Positions 12,648 through 15,604 of a DNA stretch of 15,604 nt are shown one piece after another. The DNA is taken from assembly GCA_027005175.1 (NCBI GenBank), contig JALTMC010000471.1, positions 1-15,604 of the forward strand. Direction: 5' to 3'. Each line of letters starts with the position of its first letter. Within the stretch, counting starts at the first letter, position 1. The position numbers and the translations under genes are program-made. Under the pieces are notes generated by a model. That model worked only from the letters and a program-made list of their open reading frames with translations, searched no databases and was not told the origin of the DNA. This DNA comes from Myxococcales bacterium. GTDB taxonomy: Bacteria > Myxococcota_C > UBA6777.

Positions 12648-14675
12648 ATGAGACAAATCAAGAGGGTCATCATCGCTAGCATATGGACGTTTGGGGTCAG
12701 TGGAGGATTGTGGTCACCTTTGAGTGAGGCACAAACTCGCTGCGCCCCGCCCAACATGCTGATTGTTCTCGACAACTCACTCAGCATGAAGCGAAACAAC
12801 AAGCTCGCAGACGCCAACTCCGCGATCCGGTTTGTCGCCAGTACCTTTGGACGCTCAATTCGCTTTGGCCTACTGACCTTTTGTGGACCACGATGGAATC
12901 GCAAGATCCAACTCAAACTTAAAGTGGGTCCAACCAACAGTGCTCAAATCGCAACTCTGCTGCCAACGAGCACCTGTTTTGGTACGCCGATGAAGAAAGC
13001 TATGGAGGAGGTTCGCAATTACTACCGAAGCCAGTTTCTGCCACAAGATCCGATAAAAACAAGAGACTCCTTTGTCTTGCTTGTCACGGATGGCAAGTCA
13101 ACAGATGGCGACCCCGTGCTTGCGATTCAGGCCCTTCGTGCTCTCCAATCGGGCGGTCGTGTCTACGACATAAAAACGTATGTGGTTGGGTTTGGCTCTG
13201 GCGTTGATAAAAGAGACTTGGCTCGTATGGCCAAAGCCGGAGGCTCTGGCAACTATTTTCAGGCCAACAACCAACAAGCCCTTCAACAAGCTCTTACCAA
13301 GGTGATACAAAGCATCACCAAAGAGAAATGCGACGGCAAAGACAACGACTGTGATGGAAAGGTCGATGAAGACTTCCCCACCAAAGGAACCTCTTGTGTG
13401 GGTGGTTCGGGTTGCAAAGGCAAAGGGATCTGGGTCTGTCAAGCAGATGGAACAGGGCTGATCTGTAGTGCTGGTGGTGGAGGAAAGCCCGAGGTCTGCA
13501 ACGGCCTAGACGATGACTGCGATGGACAAATTGACGAGGAGTGGCCCAAAAAGTTCAAGCCCTGCGAAGCGGCAGGAGACTGCAAGAACAAGGGTAAGTG
13601 GGTTTGTAACACCAATGGAACAGGGCTGATTTGCACCGGCAAGATCCAGCAAAAGTCACCCGAGATTTGCGATGGAGATGACAACGACTGCAATGGACTT
13701 GTTGATGATGGGATCACCCGCCCCTGTGAGACAGCATGTGGGAAAGGGGTGGTTCGGTGTGAAAAGGGTCAATGGCTCCCATGTGACGCCCCCAAAGCCC
13801 AAGCTGAGATCTGCGATGGGATCGACAACAACTGTGACGGAAAGATCGATGAGAACGCGGACAAGAGCTGCAAGACAGCTGCTTGTAGGCAAGGAAATTG
13901 TGTCAAAAGTTGCCGCAATGGAGAGTGCCCAGGAGGATACCAATGCATCAAAAGTTATTGTATCCCACCACCCTGCCATCCAGCTTGTGGAACAGGACTC
14001 GTCTGTATCAAAGGGAGATGCCAACGACCGGGCTGCTCTACGCCATGTGAAGCGGGCGAGATCTGTCGCAACAATCAGTGCGTGTATGGCCCTTGCTACC
14101 AGATCCAATGCAAAGCGAGAGAGTACTGCAAAGAAGGTAAGTGCCTCGCGTTGTGTGAAGAAGGAAAGTGCAGAGCAACAGAAAAATGTGTGCGAGGACG
14201 ATGCGTTGCCGACCCTTGCTCCGCCATCTCTTGCCCCGTCGGTGGTGTGTGCCAAAAAGGCGTCTGTGTCGAAGACCTCTGCGCTGCGACCACATGCAAC
14301 ACCGGAAACATCTGTGAAAGAGGTCGATGTGTTCCCAGCCCATGCACAGAGATTCGATGTCCTGCAGGAGCATTCTGTATCAAAGACGGCCAGTGTTGGA
14401 CCAAACCACAAGAAGATCCCGGAAACTCTCGCCGCGAAGATCCTGGAAGTTCAGGAAGACAGGATGCAGGACTACCTCCAGGAAAGAGCAACCGTGGCCA
14501 GAGCAATGATGAGGCTTCAACACCGCTCCGTCGTCGGGGCTCTGGCTGCGCCTGTATCGCACTCACACCTCACACCCAATGGCCTTCTCCTGTCTCACTT
14601 TTGGTCATAAGCTTGCTCTTTGCTTTCTTCCTTCGTCGAAAAAATACAACAACGTGTGTGGAGAAAAACAAATAG
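12648..14675 (+). CDS. Secreted vWA / MopE-type metal-binding / Cys-rich protein with MYXO-CTERM anchor
   Basis: The product is 675 residues from ATG 12648, seven bases after AGAGG (12636-12640); ATG 12594 has no ribosome-binding site and would bury the signal. The signal peptide is MRQIKRVIIASIWTFGVSGG and onward, cleaved near SEA-Q29. The vWA domain (about 36-225) has MIDAS D42-x-S44-x-S46 and VTDGKST with D148. Four acidic loops follow at 228-241, 284-297, 341-354 and 389-402 (pattern CDGxDNDCDGxxDE), the MopE-like metal-binding motif named after the Methylococcus copper protein. Residues 412-583 carry about ten short Cys-rich repeats. A Gly/Ser/Pro-rich linker leads to GSGCAC (631-636), a membrane helix (646-662) and R663-R664, the MYXO-CTERM sorting tail expected to be processed by a rhombosortase/myxosortase-type protease. 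The probable location is the outer surface. The ligand is unknown; adhesion or metal binding is inferred. Confidence 0.9.
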   Translation: MRQIKRVIIASIWTFGVSGGLWSPLSEAQTRCAPPNMLIVLDNSLSMKRNNKLADANSAIRFVASTFGRSIRFGLLTFCGPRWNRKIQLKLKVGPTNSAQIATLLPTSTCFGTPMKKAMEEVRNYYRSQFLPQDPIKTRDSFVLLVTDGKSTDGDPVLAIQALRALQSGGRVYDIKTYVVGFGSGVDKRDLARMAKAGGSGNYFQANNQQALQQALTKVIQSITKEKCDGKDNDCDGKVDEDFPTKGTSCVGGSGCKGKGIWVCQADGTGLICSAGGGGKPEVCNGLDDDCDGQIDEEWPKKFKPCEAAGDCKNKGKWVCNTNGTGLICTGKIQQKSPEICDGDDNDCNGLVDDGITRPCETACGKGVVRCEKGQWLPCDAPKAQAEICDGIDNNCDGKIDENADKSCKTAACRQGNCVKSCRNGECPGGYQCIKSYCIPPPCHPACGTGLVCIKGRCQRPGCSTPCEAGEICRNNQCVYGPCYQIQCKAREYCKEGKCLALCEEGKCRATEKCVRGRCVADPCSAISCPVGGVCQKGVCVEDLCAATTCNTGNICERGRCVPSPCTEIRCPAGAFCIKDGQCWTKPQEDPGNSRREDPGSSGRQDAGLPPGKSNRGQSNDEASTPLRRRGSGCACIALTPHTQWPSPVSLLVISLLFAFFLRRKNTTTCVEKNK

Positions 14676-14718
14676 AACACACTCAAATCAATAGGGTGTA
14701 TGGAGAAAAAACAAGTAG
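14654..14718. repeat. Short imperfect direct repeat at the surface-protein 3' end
   Basis: GTGTGGAGAAAAACAAATAG near 14656-14675 is repeated as GTGT-AT-GGAGAAAAAACAAGTAG near 14696-14718. The first copy encodes the last residues (Glu-Lys-Asn-Lys and stop) of the surface protein. It looks like a small duplication of the gene end. Confidence 0.5.
14659..14699 (-). terminator. Terminator candidate for the winged-helix gene
   Basis: On the minus strand ACACCCT (14699-14693) pairs with AGTGTGT (14683-14677) with one mismatch across a nine-base loop. TTCTATTTGTTTTTCTCC follows. The hairpin overlaps the space after the convergent surface-protein gene, and its T-rich tail is within that gene's last codons. 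Confidence 0.4.
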
Positions 14719-14727
14719 AGTTCCCAT

Positions 14728-15604
14728 CTAATCGAGGGGAAGTCGAAGTGGTTTTCCAAAGAGAGCATCCACATAATAAGGTCTCTTCTTGCCATCAGCC
14801 CGACACAGAGAAAAACACCAGTAAGGTAACGCCACAAGGCGTGTTTGTTTGACAGGGCAATCAAACAACCGGGTACAGCGTTCTTTCACCGCCTGAGGAG
14901 ACTTCAAGGACTGGAGTTCATGCCGCGAGAGGCCCAATTCAGCAGGGATGGTTGGAGTCCAGTTCGAGAATGTACCCAGATCACCAAGCTCCTGAAGCTC
15001 TCCGTCATAGTGATGCAAAAACTGGAGATAGCGAGTAGCATCTCGAATCAACAAGTCTCCTGTGGAGGCATGACAGTATACCGGATGCTCCAAAATCTCA
15101 CGCACCTTTCGAAACAACCCACGTTCCCGCTCTGTCAGCAAAACGACACGCCACAGCAGGAGAAACTGCAACGTCGGACCTTCCACCATCTCGTGACGCC
15201 ACAAACCAAAGATAGTGCTATCACACGCTTTTCGAGCGAGTTGAAAAGCATGCTCTCGGTCAGCCTGTGGTGGTGCTGTGAGAATGGGACGAACCACCCC
15301 TACAGTAGGTGCAAAGCGATGTTCAGGCTTCCAGTAGGTTTGTCCTCGACCAACTTTGAGAGTCACCATCTCTTCTCGCTTCACAAGCCGCTTCATGCTT
15401 CGACGAACAACATTCTCTGACAGCGCTGTTTCGTGCGTCAGTTCCTTCACACTATAAGCACCAGGATGTTCTTGAAAGAACCGTAGCAATAGGGCTTCAT
15501 TGGTCGTTGGTGGTCGAAGGGTGCGTCTCTTTACAGGCTCTCTGTTCTCCTGTAATTCCACCACAGCGACAGGTGTGGACTCTTCCTCTGACACAGGCTC
15601 TGAC
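14728..15604 (-). CDS. Winged-helix DNA-binding domain protein of unknown function (5' end may be outside window)
   Basis: The frame is open from the right edge to TAG at 14730-14728. A GTG at 15594 would give 288 residues, but the codons before it (encoding Ser-Glu-Pro) continue to the edge without a stop and no ribosome-binding site is visible, so the true start may lie beyond 15604. After an acidic, disordered lead (about 1-30 from the GTG) comes a winged helix-turn-helix at about 31-90: NEALLLRFFQEHPGAYSVKE, then a recognition-helix candidate SENVVRRSMKRLVKREE and a wing with GRGQTYW. The remaining roughly 200 residues are mixed helical with several Trp and Cys and match no family I know. 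It may be a regulator whose C-terminal domain senses a ligand or partner. It converges with the surface-protein gene across 52 bases. Confidence 0.75.
   Translation of the reverse strand, partial: SEPVSEEESTPVAVVELQENREPVKRRTLRPPTTNEALLLRFFQEHPGAYSVKELTHETALSENVVRRSMKRLVKREEMVTLKVGRGQTYWKPEHRFAPTVGVVRPILTAPPQADREHAFQLARKACDSTIFGLWRHEMVEGPTLQFLLLWRVVLLTERERGLFRKVREILEHPVYCHASTGDLLIRDATRYLQFLHHYDGELQELGDLGTFSNWTPTIPAELGLSRHELQSLKSPQAVKERCTRLFDCPVKQTRLVALPYWCFSLCRADGKKRPYYVDALFGKPLRLPLD

Noticed and set aside
13672-14610. 312-codon plus-strand frame and 251-codon minus-strand frame over the surface-protein gene.
   Set aside because: They are shadows created by the biased codons of the Asp- and Cys-rich repeats; the vWA/MopE frame is clearly the coding one.

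Overview
The window is chromosomal bacterial DNA of intermediate GC content. It holds eleven protein genes and no RNA genes or mobile elements that I could recognise. The best taxonomic pointer is the secreted protein at 12648-14675. It combines a von Willebrand A domain, four Asp/Asn-rich MopE-type metal-binding loops, Cys-rich repeats and a C-terminal Gly-Ser-Gly-Cys plus membrane-helix plus Arg-Arg tail of the MYXO-CTERM type. That architecture is typical of Myxococcota and related deltaproteobacterial lineages. The base composition looks lower than that of classical GC-rich myxobacteria, so I suggest a Myxococcota-like organism and no finer placement.

Layout. (1) 1-3490, minus strand: two adjacent genes for large polytopic membrane proteins resembling GT-C-type glycosyltransferases. 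The downstream one runs off the left edge, has no ATG near its start and begins with TTG. A 15-codon reading frame with a strong ribosome-binding site overlaps the start of the upstream one. (2) 3515-3829: a divergent intergenic region with a 30-bp direct repeat and palindromes. (3) 3830-7242, plus strand: an uncharacterised four-cysteine protein with some resemblance to phage-type ssDNA-binding proteins, then a RecD2-like DNA helicase with a complete set of superfamily 1 motifs. (4) 7300-9130, minus strand: a staphylococcal-nuclease-type protein without signal peptide and a Nudix hydrolase of the ADP-ribose pyrophosphatase type, separated by a region with a 32-bp tandem repeat. (5) 9131-9592: a gene-poor stretch with long inverted complementarities that may encode a structured RNA. 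(6) 9593-10135, plus strand: PhnA-type zinc-ribbon protein, convergent with (7) CinA at 10177-11469. (8) 11672-12271, minus strand: a histidine-rich lipoprotein, divergent from (9) the vWA/MopE/MYXO-CTERM surface protein. The region between them carries a near-perfect 22-bp direct repeat. (10) 14728-15604, minus strand: a winged-helix protein of unknown function, open at the right edge.

How the genes may work together. The left pair probably acts at the cell envelope. The RecD2-like helicase, the four-Cys protein and the nuclease could all act on nucleic acid, while Nudix and CinA are pyridine-nucleotide or nucleotide clean-up enzymes; these are mostly single housekeeping or accessory genes rather than one operon. 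The most suggestive module is the divergent pair of the His-rich lipoprotein and the MopE-like surface protein. Both are exported, both are rich in candidate metal ligands, and they share a control region with repeated sites. No clear new defence system, CRISPR array, prophage or insertion sequence was seen.
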